This document shows positions 15,757 to 22,830 of a stretch of 64,000 nucleotides of DNA, in pieces. The notes under the pieces were generated by a model. That model searched no databases. It was not told where the DNA came from and saw only the letters and a list, made by a program, of their open reading frames with translations. Each line of letters starts with the position of its first letter. Position 1 is the stretch's first letter. Both the position numbers and the translations under genes were made by a program. The stretch comes from a virus, in IMG/VR virus record IMGVR_UViG_3300047462_000385, positions 62,001-126,000 of that record; one strand, given 5' to 3'.

Positions 15757-16223
15757 TAATAGCATTTACTGGACATCGACCTGACAAACTCGGCGGATAT
15801 AAGATTCCCAATCCAACTTATATTCGTGTTTGTAAGAAAATTGATGCCAAGCTCCGTGAACTAAAACCTGATAGAGTCATCTCTGGAATGGCTTTAGGTA
15901 TAGATCAATGGGCAGCTTTCATTGCTATTAAATTAAATATTCCCTTTACCGCAGCCGTGCCTTTTGAAAACCAAGATAATGCTTGGCCATTTCATTCACA
16001 ATACATTTACAGAATGTTATTGAGATTCGCAATTGAAAAAGTTGTTGTTTCTCCTGGCGGATATTCTGCGGCAAAAATGCAGATTCGCAATCAATGGATG
16101 GTGGACCATTGCGATATCTTAATCGCAATTTGGGACGGAACAGCAGGTGGTACTGCTAATTGTATCAATTATGCGAAATCTATTGGTAAGCAAATCATCT
16201 TTATCGACCCTAATGGAGAATAA
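15753..16223 (+). CDS. SLOG-superfamily (YpsA/DUF1273-like) nucleotide-binding protein
   Basis: The 156-residue Rossmann-like protein opens with FTGHRPDKLGGY (residues 5-16), then VISGMALGIDQWAA near 43, AAVPFENQ, and DILIAIWDGTAGGTANCINYA near 121. These are the hallmark strands of YpsA-type SLOG proteins, thought to bind nucleotide ligands such as NAD or ADP-ribose derivatives. The gene follows the SprT-like gene by ATGA overlap and directly abuts isocitrate lyase. It fits the ADP-ribose theme upstream, but its ligand is not known from the sequence. Confidence 0.82.
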   Translation: MIIAFTGHRPDKLGGYKIPNPTYIRVCKKIDAKLRELKPDRVISGMALGIDQWAAFIAIKLNIPFTAAVPFENQDNAWPFHSQYIYRMLLRFAIEKVVVSPGGYSAAKMQIRNQWMVDHCDILIAIWDGTAGGTANCINYAKSIGKQIIFIDPNGE

Positions 16224-17456
16224 ATGAGTGTCTATAAGCCTAATGAATTCCGTGTTTACTCTAAGCAAGATGTGGATAAATTAAGGGGTTCCTTTCAAAT
16301 CGAGTATACAATAGCAAAATTAGGTTGTGAAAGATTGTGGACTCTGTTTAATGTAGATCCATATGTAAAAGCTTTGGGAGCTTTAACTGGTAACCAGGCA
16401 GTTCAACAAGTAAAAGCTGGGCTCCATGCGATTTATCTTTCGGGCTGGCAAGTAGCGGCAGATGCTAATCTAGCTGGTCAAATGTATCCTGACCAATCTT
16501 TGTATCCTGCTAATAGCGTTCCAAGTGTTGTCAAAAAGATTAACTCAGCACTTCTTAGGGCTGATCAGATAGAGAGCGCGGAGGGATGTCCTCAAAGATA
16601 TTGGCTTGCTCCTATCGTAGCTGATGCCGAGGCAGGCTTTGGTGGACCTCTTAATTCTTTTGAATTAATGAAGGGTATGATTGAGGCGGGAGCTGCTGGC
16701 GTACATTTCGAGGATCAATTATCTTCTGAAAAGAAGTGCGGTCATATGGGCGGCAAGGTATTAGTCCCCATGAATCAATTTATAAAATCATTAGTCGCTG
16801 CTCGCCTAGCTGCCGATATCTGCGGTACCAGAACTATTATCATTGCCCGTACAGATGCCGATTCAGCCAAATTAATTACTACAGATGCTGACGAAAGAGA
16901 TCGTCCCTTCATTGTATCTTCTGAGCGTACCGACGAAGGTTTTTTCAAAATTAAGAATGGTGTAGAGTATTGTATTGCCCGAGGCTTGGCTTATGCGCCT
17001 TATGCGGATATGTTGTGGATGGAAACTTCTACGCCCGATATTGGTCAAGCTAAAGAGTTTGCAGATGAAATTCATAAAAATTTCCCAAACATGCCCTTGG
17101 CTTATAATTGCTCTCCTTCTTTCAATTGGAAAAAGAATTTATCAGAATCTCAAATTGCTTCTTTCCAAGATGAACTAGGAGCATTAGGATATAAATTCCA
17201 ATTCGTCACTTTGGCAGGATTTCATGCTCTAAATCATTCAATGTTTACTTTAGCGCAGGCATATAAGACAAGTGGCATGAGTGCCTACTCATCTTTGCAA
17301 GAAGCTGAATTCGAAAATGTCGCAGCGGGATATACAGCAGTAAAACACCAACGCGAGGTTGGTGCAAATTATTTTGACCAAATTTCCACTGTAATTTCTT
17401 CAGGCAGCTCTTCTACTTTAGCACTTCCTGACAGTACTGAAAAAGATCAGTTTTAA
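16224..17456 (+). CDS. aceA: Isocitrate lyase
   Basis: The 410-residue protein is nearly full length (E. coli 434). It has the catalytic signature KKCGHM at 170-175 with Cys172, ADAEAGFGG near 133, [11 protein letters not shown] just before the signature and the ARTDADSA metal/substrate segment near 208. YNCSPSFNW near 292 and [12 protein letters not shown] complete the active site. It would split isocitrate into glyoxylate and succinate. It starts on the base after the SLOG stop and is followed, after an HNH gene, by malate synthase, so both shunt enzymes are present. The gene appears intact. Confidence 0.96.
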   Translation: MSVYKPNEFRVYSKQDVDKLRGSFQIEYTIAKLGCERLWTLFNVDPYVKALGALTGNQAVQQVKAGLHAIYLSGWQVAADANLAGQMYPDQSLYPANSVPSVVKKINSALLRADQIESAEGCPQRYWLAPIVADAEAGFGGPLNSFELMKGMIEAGAAGVHFEDQLSSEKKCGHMGGKVLVPMNQFIKSLVAARLAADICGTRTIIIARTDADSAKLITTDADERDRPFIVSSERTDEGFFKIKNGVEYCIARGLAYAPYADMLWMETSTPDIGQAKEFADEIHKNFPNMPLAYNCSPSFNWKKNLSESQIASFQDELGALGYKFQFVTLAGFHALNHSMFTLAQAYKTSGMSAYSSLQEAEFENVAAGYTAVKHQREVGANYFDQISTVISSGSSSTLALPDSTEKDQF

Positions 17457-17494
17457 TATCATCAACGTGCCTATCAATACTTCTGTATGATGGC

Positions 17495-17972
17495 ATGAAA
17501 AATACAAAAATATGTGGCGTCTGCAAAGAGGAAAAATCTGTTTCTGATTTTTTATTGTTTTAAGGATAATAGAAATAAGGGCGGTAAAGGTATTTATACT
17601 AAATATCTTTGTAAAAAATGCGACAAGAAAAATGGATTGAAGCAAAAAGAAAAGTCTCGTCGCAGGAAGAGACAGTTTTTATGGGAATATAAAAAATCTC
17701 ATCCGTGTGTAGACTGCGGTGAAAGTAATCCAATTTGTCTACAATTCGATCACGTGAGTGATATTAAGTTTATGAATGTAGGAATTTTGGCGAATGGTGG
17801 ACATTCTCTTCTACTACTTAAAAAAGAAATTGAAAAGTGCGTAATAAGGTGTGCCAGTTGTCATATGAAGAAGACTGCGAAAGACCAAAATTGGTATGAA
17901 GCAGAGCTTCGAATTGAAGGCTGTTCCATTGATGAATGGAATCAAAAATTTTCTAAAGCAGTTCTAAAATGA
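17495..17972 (+). pseudogene. HNH homing endonuclease with N-terminal frameshift
   Basis: ATG at 17495 opens a frame (CGVCKEEKSVSDF, a CxxC zinc half-site) that stops at 17561-17563. The remaining protein continues in another frame, open from before 17514, with CKKC, HPCVDCGESNPICLQFDHVSD and CASCHMKK. The two parts together match the full domain order of the gene at 22128, so a single-base change near the T-rich stretch at 17545-17560 has split the gene. Programmed frameshifting or internal initiation could still give a nuclease. It sits exactly between aceA and aceB and overlaps the aceB start by ATGA. Confidence 0.7.
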
Positions 17973-19540
17973 GAATAGAGATAGTTAATTTAGATAAATA
18001 TAAAGACACCATATTAACAGATGAAGCAATCTTTTTTGTGGTTGATTTGGTAAATAGGTTTGCGCCAAGAGTCAATGAGATATTATTTTCTCGCCAGGCA
18101 AGACAAGCCCTGTTGGATAGACATGATTTGCTCCCATACTTCTTACCAAATACCGCACACATCCGTGGTTCGGATTGGACTGTAGCTTCATTGCCTGCTG
18201 ACTTATTAGATAGGCGAGTAGAGATTACGGGACCAACCGAACGCAAAATGATCATCAATGCCCTTAATTCGGGCGCTAATGTGTTCATGGCTGACCTAGA
18301 AGACTCTAACTCTCCTACATGGGAAAACATGATGCAAGGTCAGGTTAACTTGATGGATGCCGTCCGTCGCACCATAACCTTCACATCAGACGCAGGTAAA
18401 GACTACAAACTCAATGAAAAAACTGCTGTCTTGATGGTCAGACCGCGTGGTTGGCATTTAGTCGAAAAGAACTTTATGTTAGACAATATGCCCATTCCAG
18501 CAGCTCTATTGGATTTTGGTTTATACTTTTTCCACAATGTTAAAGAATTGATGGAAAGAGGAACTGCTCCTTATTTTTACCTTCCTAAAATGGAAAGTTA
18601 TTTGGAAGCTCGTCTATGGAATGATATTTTTGTTTATTCTCAAAAGAAATTCAAAATTCCAAAAGGCACAATTAAAGCAACTTGTTTAATTGAAAACATC
18701 TATGCCGCATTTGAAATGAATGAATTTCTATGGGAATTAAAAGATCATTCAGCTGGCTTGAATTGCGGGCGTTGGGATTATCTTTTCAGCTTTATTAAAA
18801 AGTTTGCGAATAAACCGGAATTTATTCTACCCGATCGCGCTCAATTGACAATGGACAAAGGATTTCTTAATGCGTATGTCCAGCTCCTAATTCAGACTTG
18901 CCATAAGAGAAATGTCCATGCTATGGGCGGTATGGCTGCACAGATTCCAATTAAGGACGATCCAAAAGCCAATGAAGCTGCTATGGCTAAAGTAAAGGCT
19001 GACAAGCTACGCGAGGTCAAAGCTGGTCATGATGGAACGTGGGTAGCCCATCCTGGATTGGTTCCAGTAGCTCGTCAAATTTTTGACGAATACATGCCTC
19101 ACTCTAATCAAATTGGCAACATTCACTATTCAACAGTGACTGAACAAGATTTACTGGCTGTACCAGAAGGGACTTGTACTGAAGCTGGTTTACGTTATAA
19201 CATTCGCGTCGGCATCCGTTATTTGGCAGCATGGTTGTCCGGACAAGGCTGTGTCCCAATTTATAACTTAATGGAGGACGCTGCAACGGCAGAAATATCC
19301 CGCTCCCAGGTTTGGCAGTGGTTGCGACATAAGGTGGCAATAGTAACTGCCGATGAAGATAAACAAACACTAACTAAAGATTGGTTTCTAGAAATGGTTG
19401 ATGAGGAAATGATAACTCTTCAAAAAGAAACTAAGGATTTTGATAATGGATATAAAGCGCGTGATCTGTTTGTTTCATTATCTACAGCTGAACGATTCGA
19501 AGAATTTTTAACAACGGCAGCTTACCATTTCTTAAAATAA
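17969..19540 (+). CDS. aceB: Malate synthase A
   Basis: The 523-residue length matches malate synthase A (533). The family signature KDHSAGLNCGRWDYLF is present near residues 260-275, the catalytic Arg lies in VRPRGWHL near 157-163, and VFMADLEDSNSPTWENM near 105 is the conserved metal-site strand. Near the C-terminus, NLMEDAATAEISRSQVWQW holds the catalytic Asp. It condenses glyoxylate with acetyl-CoA to malate, completing the glyoxylate shunt started by isocitrate lyase. Its start overlaps the HNH gene by ATGA, consistent with that gene having inserted within an aceA-aceB pair. Confidence 0.96.
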   Translation: MRIEIVNLDKYKDTILTDEAIFFVVDLVNRFAPRVNEILFSRQARQALLDRHDLLPYFLPNTAHIRGSDWTVASLPADLLDRRVEITGPTERKMIINALNSGANVFMADLEDSNSPTWENMMQGQVNLMDAVRRTITFTSDAGKDYKLNEKTAVLMVRPRGWHLVEKNFMLDNMPIPAALLDFGLYFFHNVKELMERGTAPYFYLPKMESYLEARLWNDIFVYSQKKFKIPKGTIKATCLIENIYAAFEMNEFLWELKDHSAGLNCGRWDYLFSFIKKFANKPEFILPDRAQLTMDKGFLNAYVQLLIQTCHKRNVHAMGGMAAQIPIKDDPKANEAAMAKVKADKLREVKAGHDGTWVAHPGLVPVARQIFDEYMPHSNQIGNIHYSTVTEQDLLAVPEGTCTEAGLRYNIRVGIRYLAAWLSGQGCVPIYNLMEDAATAEISRSQVWQWLRHKVAIVTADEDKQTLTKDWFLEMVDEEMITLQKETKDFDNGYKARDLFVSLSTAERFEEFLTTAAYHFLK

Positions 19541-19546
19541 TCACGC

Positions 19547-19575
19547 TTGACACTCTAACTATAGTGGTTATATTA
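19547..19575 (+). promoter_or_regulatory. sigma70-like promoter for the tRNA cluster
   Basis: TTGACA at 19547-19552 and TATATT at 19569-19574 (16-base spacer) lie just upstream of the first tRNA gene at 19597, after the malate synthase stop. Placement and match support a start near 19580. Confidence 0.6.
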
Positions 19576-19596
19576 ATATTTTGGTATAGTCTTACT

Positions 19597-19683
19597 GGTC
19601 GTGTGGCGGAATAGGCAGACGCGGCAGTCTCAAAAACTGTTGGGAGCAATCCCGTGTGGGTTCGATTCCCACCATGACCACCA
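19597..19683 (+). tRNA. tRNA-Leu (anticodon CAA)
   Basis: Acceptor arms GGTCGTG and CATGACC pair (one G-T), with A discriminator and encoded CCA. The anticodon stem GCAGT/ACTGT holds loop CTCAAAA, giving CAA (codon UUG). A long variable arm (TGGGAGCAATCCC) and the leucine-like D-arm GGCGGAATAGGCAGACGCG are present. Confidence 0.92.
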
Positions 19684-19770
19684 TTAATTTTAAAATTGTC
19701 AGTCTTGACAATCATGTGCTGCCGACTTATCTTAGTGGGTGACATTCTCCGAGAAATCTGGGAATAAGAC

Positions 19771-19779
19771 GATATATAA
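19771..19779 (+). promoter_or_regulatory. GATATATAA motif before tRNA-Leu(CAG)
   Basis: GATATATAA lies 10 bases before the tRNA at 19789. The same core occurs at 21131, 26184, 32566, 35738 and 43810, near the starts of genes or tRNAs. It may be a phage promoter element. Confidence 0.35.
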
Positions 19780-19788
19780 AGGCATCAC

Positions 19789-19865
19789 GCTCAGGTGACG
19801 GAATTGGCATACGTACTACTCTCAGAAAGTAGGTTTTATGGGTTCGACTCCCATCTTGAGCACCA
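19789..19865 (+). tRNA. tRNA-Leu-like (anticodon CAG), short variable arm
   Basis: Acceptor GCTCAGG pairs with CTTGAGC (one G-T), followed by A and CCA. The anticodon stem CTACT/AGTAG holds CTCAGAA, anticodon CAG (codon CUG). The T-arm ATGGG/CCCAT is intact. The D-arm is leucine-like, but the variable region is only about 5 bases, unlike the neighbouring class II leucine tRNAs, so charging efficiency is uncertain. Confidence 0.8.
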
Positions 19866-19869
19866 AAAT

Positions 19870-19955
19870 GCTATCATGGCGGAACGGCAGACGCGGCAGG
19901 CTTAGAACCTGTTGGGAGTAATCCCGTGGGGGTTCAAGTCCCTCTGATAGCACCA
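19870..19955 (+). tRNA. tRNA-Leu (anticodon TAG)
   Basis: GCTATCA/TGATAGC acceptor pairs perfectly, with A discriminator and encoded CCA. The stem GCAGG/CCTGT holds loop CTTAGAA, anticodon TAG, reading CUA and other CUN codons. It has a long variable arm TGGGAGTAATCCC like the first leucine tRNA. Confidence 0.92.
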
Positions 19956-19960
19956 CTTAT

Positions 19961-20046
19961 GCTACTGTGGTGGAACGGCAGACACACAACGCTAAGAACG
20001 TTGCGCTCGTAAGGGCATGGGGGTTCAAGTCCCTCCAGTAGTACCA
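19961..20046 (+). tRNA. tRNA-Leu (anticodon AAG)
   Basis: GCTACTG pairs with CAGTAGT (terminal G-T), then A and CCA. The stem CAACG/CGTTG holds loop CTAAGAA, anticodon AAG (codon CUU, or CUN if A34 becomes inosine). A long variable arm (CGCTCGTAAGGGCA) is present. A34 in a leucine tRNA is uncommon in bacteria. Confidence 0.9.
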
Positions 20047-20054
20047 GATTCTAA

Positions 20055-20544
20055 ATGAGTAAGAACAATCAAAAATATTCCAAAGAACTATTAGAGCCAA
20101 TTGTTAAAAAAGTGTTTCTCTTACTAGCAGGTAATGAGAGAGCTTGGTTTAAAGATAAGTGGTGGCAGCAGTTCTCATTTGAAATCCAGATTTAAACTTT
20201 ATAACATAGATACCTCACATTTTACAGGTTTAGCTACTAACCAAGGCAAACCTCATAAAGGTGGATTTCCAAAATTATCGGCTGAAACTATTCTTGTTTT
20301 TGATAGACTGGGCGGTCGCAGAGATCATGGTTGGAAAATAAAACGAGCACTAGTAGAGTCTGGCGTTCCAGAACAGTGTGAATGTGGTTTGAAATCAGAA
20401 TGGAACGGTAAGAAATTAGTTCTTCAAGTTGATCATAAAAATGGTAATGGGCTTGATAATCGCAGAGAAAATCTTAGATTCCTTTGCCCTAACTGTCATT
20501 CACAAACAGATAATTTTTGTTCTAAAAATATGAAGGCTAAATAA
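20055..20544 (+). pseudogene. HNH endonuclease (DH-N-H type), N-terminus frameshifted
   Basis: ATG at 20055 begins a frame (KYSKELLEPIVKK) resembling the start of this HNH family, but the rest of the protein (MRELGLKISGGSSSHLKSR...) is in another frame starting at 20134. The latter, 136 residues, contains LVLQVDHKNGNGLDNRREN, LRFLCPNCHSQT and CECG, which form the HNH/zinc core. A shift near 20115-20133 therefore separates a DNA-binding start from the nuclease. The gene lies between the leucine tRNAs and the next tRNA group. The nuclease part might still be made from the ATG at 20134. Confidence 0.65.
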
Positions 20545-20733
20545 ATGTTATTCGGTGAAGAATGTGATTGTCATTGTCATGACGGCGACTTTGATGTTGC
20601 TCACATCATGCCTTGCTGCTATGAGTGCCCTACTTGTCACACAAATATTGATGTCGTGAATTATGAAACTCACGAGAAGAGATGTGGTGAAGAATATAAA
20701 GAATTACTCAGCAGCGTACTTGGAAAGAAGTGA
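20545..20733 (+). CDS. Small Cys/His-rich protein
   Basis: The 62-residue product has CDCHCHDGDFD, CCYECPTCH and HEKRC, giving up to nine Cys and several His in 50 residues; two zinc knuckles are likely. The ATG follows the HNH stop directly. Its 3' end overlaps the convergent gene at 20704. Function unknown. Confidence 0.6.
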   Translation: MLFGEECDCHCHDGDFDVAHIMPCCYECPTCHTNIDVVNYETHEKRCGEEYKELLSSVLGKK

Positions 20734-21111
20734 ATTGATTTCATCCAAAGCAGCTTTCTTGGATTTCTTATCTTTACCGCCGACATCAATCTTTGGATAC
20801 TTAGCTTTTACTTTTCTTGCTACTAAAGCTTGAAGACCCTTCAAAGAACCTTTGTACCACTCTGGAACAGAGCTGTATTGATGAACACGAGACAAAGCAT
20901 TACGTGCTTGATCGGCATTATTAATTGGGAAATGGTCTTTCTTGTCCTTGGCTTGTTCAGCTGGAACACAAACGTTGCCTCTATTACGAACTTCAGCCTT
21001 AGGATCTAGCTTCTTTTTCTCTTTCTTTGCAGCAGTTTTCTGCAAAGACTCCGAAGATAGCTCATCAAATTGAGTGGCTAAAGTTAATAATTGCTCGATT
21101 GTGTAGGACAT
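20704..21111 (-). CDS. Basic conserved-type phage protein
   Basis: The 135-residue antisense gene encodes a Lys-rich protein with a helical start, a basic stretch (KKEKKKLDPKAEVRNRG), and a C-terminal domain DHFPINNADQARNALSRVHQY...ALVARKVKAKYP. I recall that pattern from short proteins often fused to, or found near, phage structural or protease genes, but I cannot name a function. It overlaps the 3' end of the previous gene by 30 bases and lies inside the tRNA region. Confidence 0.65.
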   Translation of the reverse strand: MSYTIEQLLTLATQFDELSSESLQKTAAKKEKKKLDPKAEVRNRGNVCVPAEQAKDKKDHFPINNADQARNALSRVHQYSSVPEWYKGSLKGLQALVARKVKAKYPKIDVGGKDKKSKKAALDEINSLLSKYAAE

Positions 21112-21130
21112 TAAAAACCCCTTGAACTAG

Positions 21131-21139
21131 GATATATAG
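21131..21139 (+). promoter_or_regulatory. GATATATAG motif before the His/Glu tRNA group
   Basis: The motif lies about 40 bases upstream of the first tRNA-His and downstream of the divergent gene start at 21111. It is one of several identical cores in intergenic positions. Confidence 0.35.
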
Positions 21140-21178
21140 AAATATACTAATAATTAAGCAAGAATATTACCAGATTAT

Positions 21179-21255
21179 GGTGTCGTGAGGGAGCTGGTGA
21201 CCCCGGTTGGCTGTGAACCAATCTTCGACGGGATCGAAACCCGTACGACACCCCA
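21179..21255 (+). tRNA. tRNA-His (anticodon GTG), copy 1
   Basis: Acceptor GTGTCGT/ACGACAC pairs perfectly, with the extra G at -1 opposite a C discriminator, the histidine identity pair, and encoded CCA. The stem GTTGG/CCAAT holds loop CTGTGAA, anticodon GTG (CAU/CAC). Confidence 0.92.
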
Positions 21256-21266
21256 AGTAAGTTTAT

Positions 21267-21343
21267 GGTGTGCGTTTCCATTTGGTAATGGTCGGGTGTT
21301 GTGACCACTCGATAAGCGGGTTCGAATCCCGTCGCTCACCCCA
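21267..21343 (+). tRNA. tRNA-His (anticodon GTG), copy 2
   Basis: G-1 and C discriminator are again present. The acceptor GTGTGCG/CGCTCAC has one T-T mismatch at the fourth pair. The stem GGGTG/CACTC holds loop TTGTGAC with anticodon GTG. It differs from copy 1 throughout, so it is not a recent duplicate. Confidence 0.83.
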
Positions 21344-21352
21344 GTAAGTTAT

Positions 21353-21427
21353 GCTCCGTTCATCTAGTGGCTAGGATACTTGGTTTTCACCCAGGAAAAA
21401 GGGGATCGATACCCCTACGGAGTACCA
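21353..21427 (+). tRNA. tRNA-Glu (anticodon TTC), copy 1
   Basis: GCTCCGT/ACGGAGT acceptor (terminal G-T), A discriminator, CCA. The stem CTTGG/CCAGG holds TTTTCAC, anticodon TTC (GAA/GAG). T-arm GGGGATCGATACCCC is intact. Confidence 0.9.
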
Positions 21428-21429
21428 AC

Positions 21430-21504
21430 GGTCTGTTCGTCTAGCGGTTAGGACCCAGCCCTTTCAAGGCTGTCACACGAGTTCGATTCTCGTACAGATC
21501 ACCA
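21430..21504 (+). tRNA. tRNA-Glu (anticodon TTC), copy 2
   Basis: GGTCTGT/ACAGATC acceptor, A and CCA; the stem CAGCC/GGCTG holds CTTTCAA, anticodon TTC. It is separated from copy 1 by two bases, and its CCA is directly followed by the start codon of the next gene. Confidence 0.92.
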
Positions 21505-21702
21505 ATGAAAAAAGTATTAATTTTGTTAGCAGTTGCTTTTGTTATCGGATGTGCTTATAAAGTAGACATGAGTTCGGTTCCTAAGGGTGCAAAATTCTGT
21601 GGAAATGATGGTGAGTGTTCTCGTGGTGAGTATTGTGGATTTTACGGAGTTGATTCTCCTGCGGTTTGCAAACCAAAGCCACAAGAAATTAGATGGCATT
21701 AA
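21505..21702 (+). CDS. Small Cys-rich lipoprotein
   Basis: The 65-residue product has a Lys-Lys start, hydrophobic stretch and lipobox VIGC (residues 13-16), then a mature region with CGNDGECSRGEYCGF, whose cysteines could form disulfides. The ATG is the base immediately after the tRNA-Glu CCA end, so no ribosome-binding site exists outside the tRNA. After tRNA processing the message would be leaderless. An outer-membrane or periplasmic role, such as superinfection exclusion, is possible. Confidence 0.65.
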   Translation: MKKVLILLAVAFVIGCAYKVDMSSVPKGAKFCGNDGECSRGEYCGFYGVDSPAVCKPKPQEIRWH

Positions 21703-21733
21703 TCGGCTAATAAGCTGATATAATAGATACGAT

Positions 21734-21808
21734 GGTCCCTTCGTCTAGCGGCTAGGACGGCAGATTCTCAATCTGTTAACACGGGTTCGATTCCCGTAGG
21801 GATCACCA
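21734..21808 (+). tRNA. tRNA-Glu (anticodon CTC)
   Basis: GGTCCCT/AGGGATC acceptor with A and CCA. The stem GCAGA/TCTGT holds loop TTCTCAA, anticodon CTC (GAG). The sequence is close to tRNA-Glu copy 2, suggesting an origin by duplication with anticodon change. Confidence 0.9.
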
Positions 21809-21828
21809 AGAAACTTTGGTTTCTTTAT

Positions 21829-21905
21829 GTGCTCATAGCTCAACTGGACAGAGCGATCGGCTTCTACCCGATAGGTTGAGGGTTCAAATCCTTCTGGGCA
21901 TGCCA
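21829..21905 (+). tRNA. tRNA-Arg (anticodon TCT), copy 1
   Basis: GTGCTCA/TGGGCAT acceptor pairs with two wobble pairs, G discriminator, CCA. The stem ATCGG/CCGAT holds loop CTTCTAC, anticodon TCT (AGA/AGG). D-arm TAGCTCAACTGGACAGAGC is standard. Confidence 0.9.
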
Positions 21906-21922
21906 AGTAAGTTTTGTTTTAT

Positions 21923-21997
21923 GTCTCTGTAGTCTAATGGAAAGGCAGCTGCCTTCTAAGCAGTTTTATGTTGGTTCGAGTCCAATCAGAGATACCA
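21923..21997 (+). tRNA. tRNA-Arg (anticodon TCT), copy 2
   Basis: GTCTCTG/CAGAGAT acceptor, A discriminator, CCA; the stem GCTGC/GCAGT holds CTTCTAA, anticodon TCT. T-arm TTGGTTCGAGTCCAA is intact. The discriminator differs from copy 1. Confidence 0.88.
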
Positions 21998-22000
21998 AAT

Positions 22001-22086
22001 ACGCCCGTCGTAGCGGATCTACGTAAGAGTCTACGTAAGAGTCTACGAAACTCTTTATCTCGGTTCAACTCCGAGCGGGCGTGCCA
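22001..22086 (+). tRNA. tRNA-Arg (anticodon ACG) with 12-base internal duplication
   Basis: ACGCCCG/CGGGCGT acceptor is perfect, with G and CCA. The stem AGAGT/ACTCT holds loop CTACGAA, anticodon ACG. Between D-arm and anticodon arm the 12-base unit GTAAGAGTCTAC occurs twice in tandem; removing one copy restores normal spacing. The D-loop is also short, so the transcript may not be functional. Confidence 0.65.
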
Positions 22087-22092
22087 GAATTT

Positions 22093-22121
22093 GATACGAA
22101 ATGTATCAATAGTTTCGTATC
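22093..22121. repeat. 9-bp inverted repeat just before an HNH start codon
   Basis: GATACGAAA at 22093-22101 and TTTCGTATC at 22113-22121 are perfect complements with an 11-base loop, ending 6 bases before the HNH ATG. In mRNA it would form a hairpin beside the start, possibly limiting translation. Confidence 0.6.
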
Positions 22122-22127
22122 CTTTGT

Positions 22128-22565
22128 ATGAAGATTTGTACGAAGTGTAAAACAGATTATCCTACCCCATTAGAAGATCATTTCAATAAAAGAGCTGGCT
22201 CGAAAGACGGACTTCAGCATCGTTGCAAGAAATGTATAGCTGTTCTTCACAAAGAACATTACGAGTTACGTACAGATTATTACCTTGCGAAAGCAAAGAA
22301 ACGCAATTATAAAATTAGAGTAAGTAATTTGCAGTTCATGATTGATTACTTGAAAGAAAATCCATGTATTGATTGTGGAGAAACAGATCCGATAGTTTTA
22401 GAATTTGACCATCGTAGCGACAAGACTTATAATGTGAGCGAGATGCGAACGCTCAGCTTGGAGACAATAAAACAAGAAATTCAAAAATGTGACGTAAGGT
22501 GTGCCAACTGTCACAAAAAGAAAACAGCAAAGCAATTCAACTACTATAAAGGCATACGTTTGTAA
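22128..22565 (+). CDS. HNH homing endonuclease with zinc-ribbon N-terminus
   Basis: The intact 145-residue protein begins MKICTKCK, has a second HRCKKC half-site near residue 35, then PCIDCGETDPIVLEFDHRSDK near 77 and CDVRCANCHKKKTAK near 122: a zinc ribbon followed by the HNH nuclease core. It is closely similar in layout to the genes at 17495 and 31894. It sits between two tRNA-Arg(ACG) genes. No clear ribosome-binding site is seen, and a hairpin lies just upstream. Confidence 0.88.
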   Translation: MKICTKCKTDYPTPLEDHFNKRAGSKDGLQHRCKKCIAVLHKEHYELRTDYYLAKAKKRNYKIRVSNLQFMIDYLKENPCIDCGETDPIVLEFDHRSDKTYNVSEMRTLSLETIKQEIQKCDVRCANCHKKKTAKQFNYYKGIRL

Positions 22566-22569
22566 TTAT

Positions 22570-22648
<79 letters not shown>

Positions 22649-22830
22649 GGGCAGTCGTCGCTGTCATGCCGTTTCTTTTAAGGAAAGACGGGGCATGGAT
22701 CCCATTCGCAAGATGAGCGAATGAAGCATTTACATGCAGGAACCAGATATTCGGAATTTCATCATCGAGAAACGTTCGAGTCAAAGACCGCTCTTATTTT
22801 GAGATTGATCCCTTGACATAAGAGATGTAT
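22649..22830. other. Intergenic stretch with hairpins, no gene seen
   Basis: This 182-base gap holds a bulged hairpin (TGCCGTTTC...GAAAGACGGGGCA, about 22668-22697) and a short repeat ATTCGC/GCGAAT. No tRNA cloverleaf or convincing coding frame is seen. It could be a processing region or a decayed tRNA. Confidence 0.4.
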
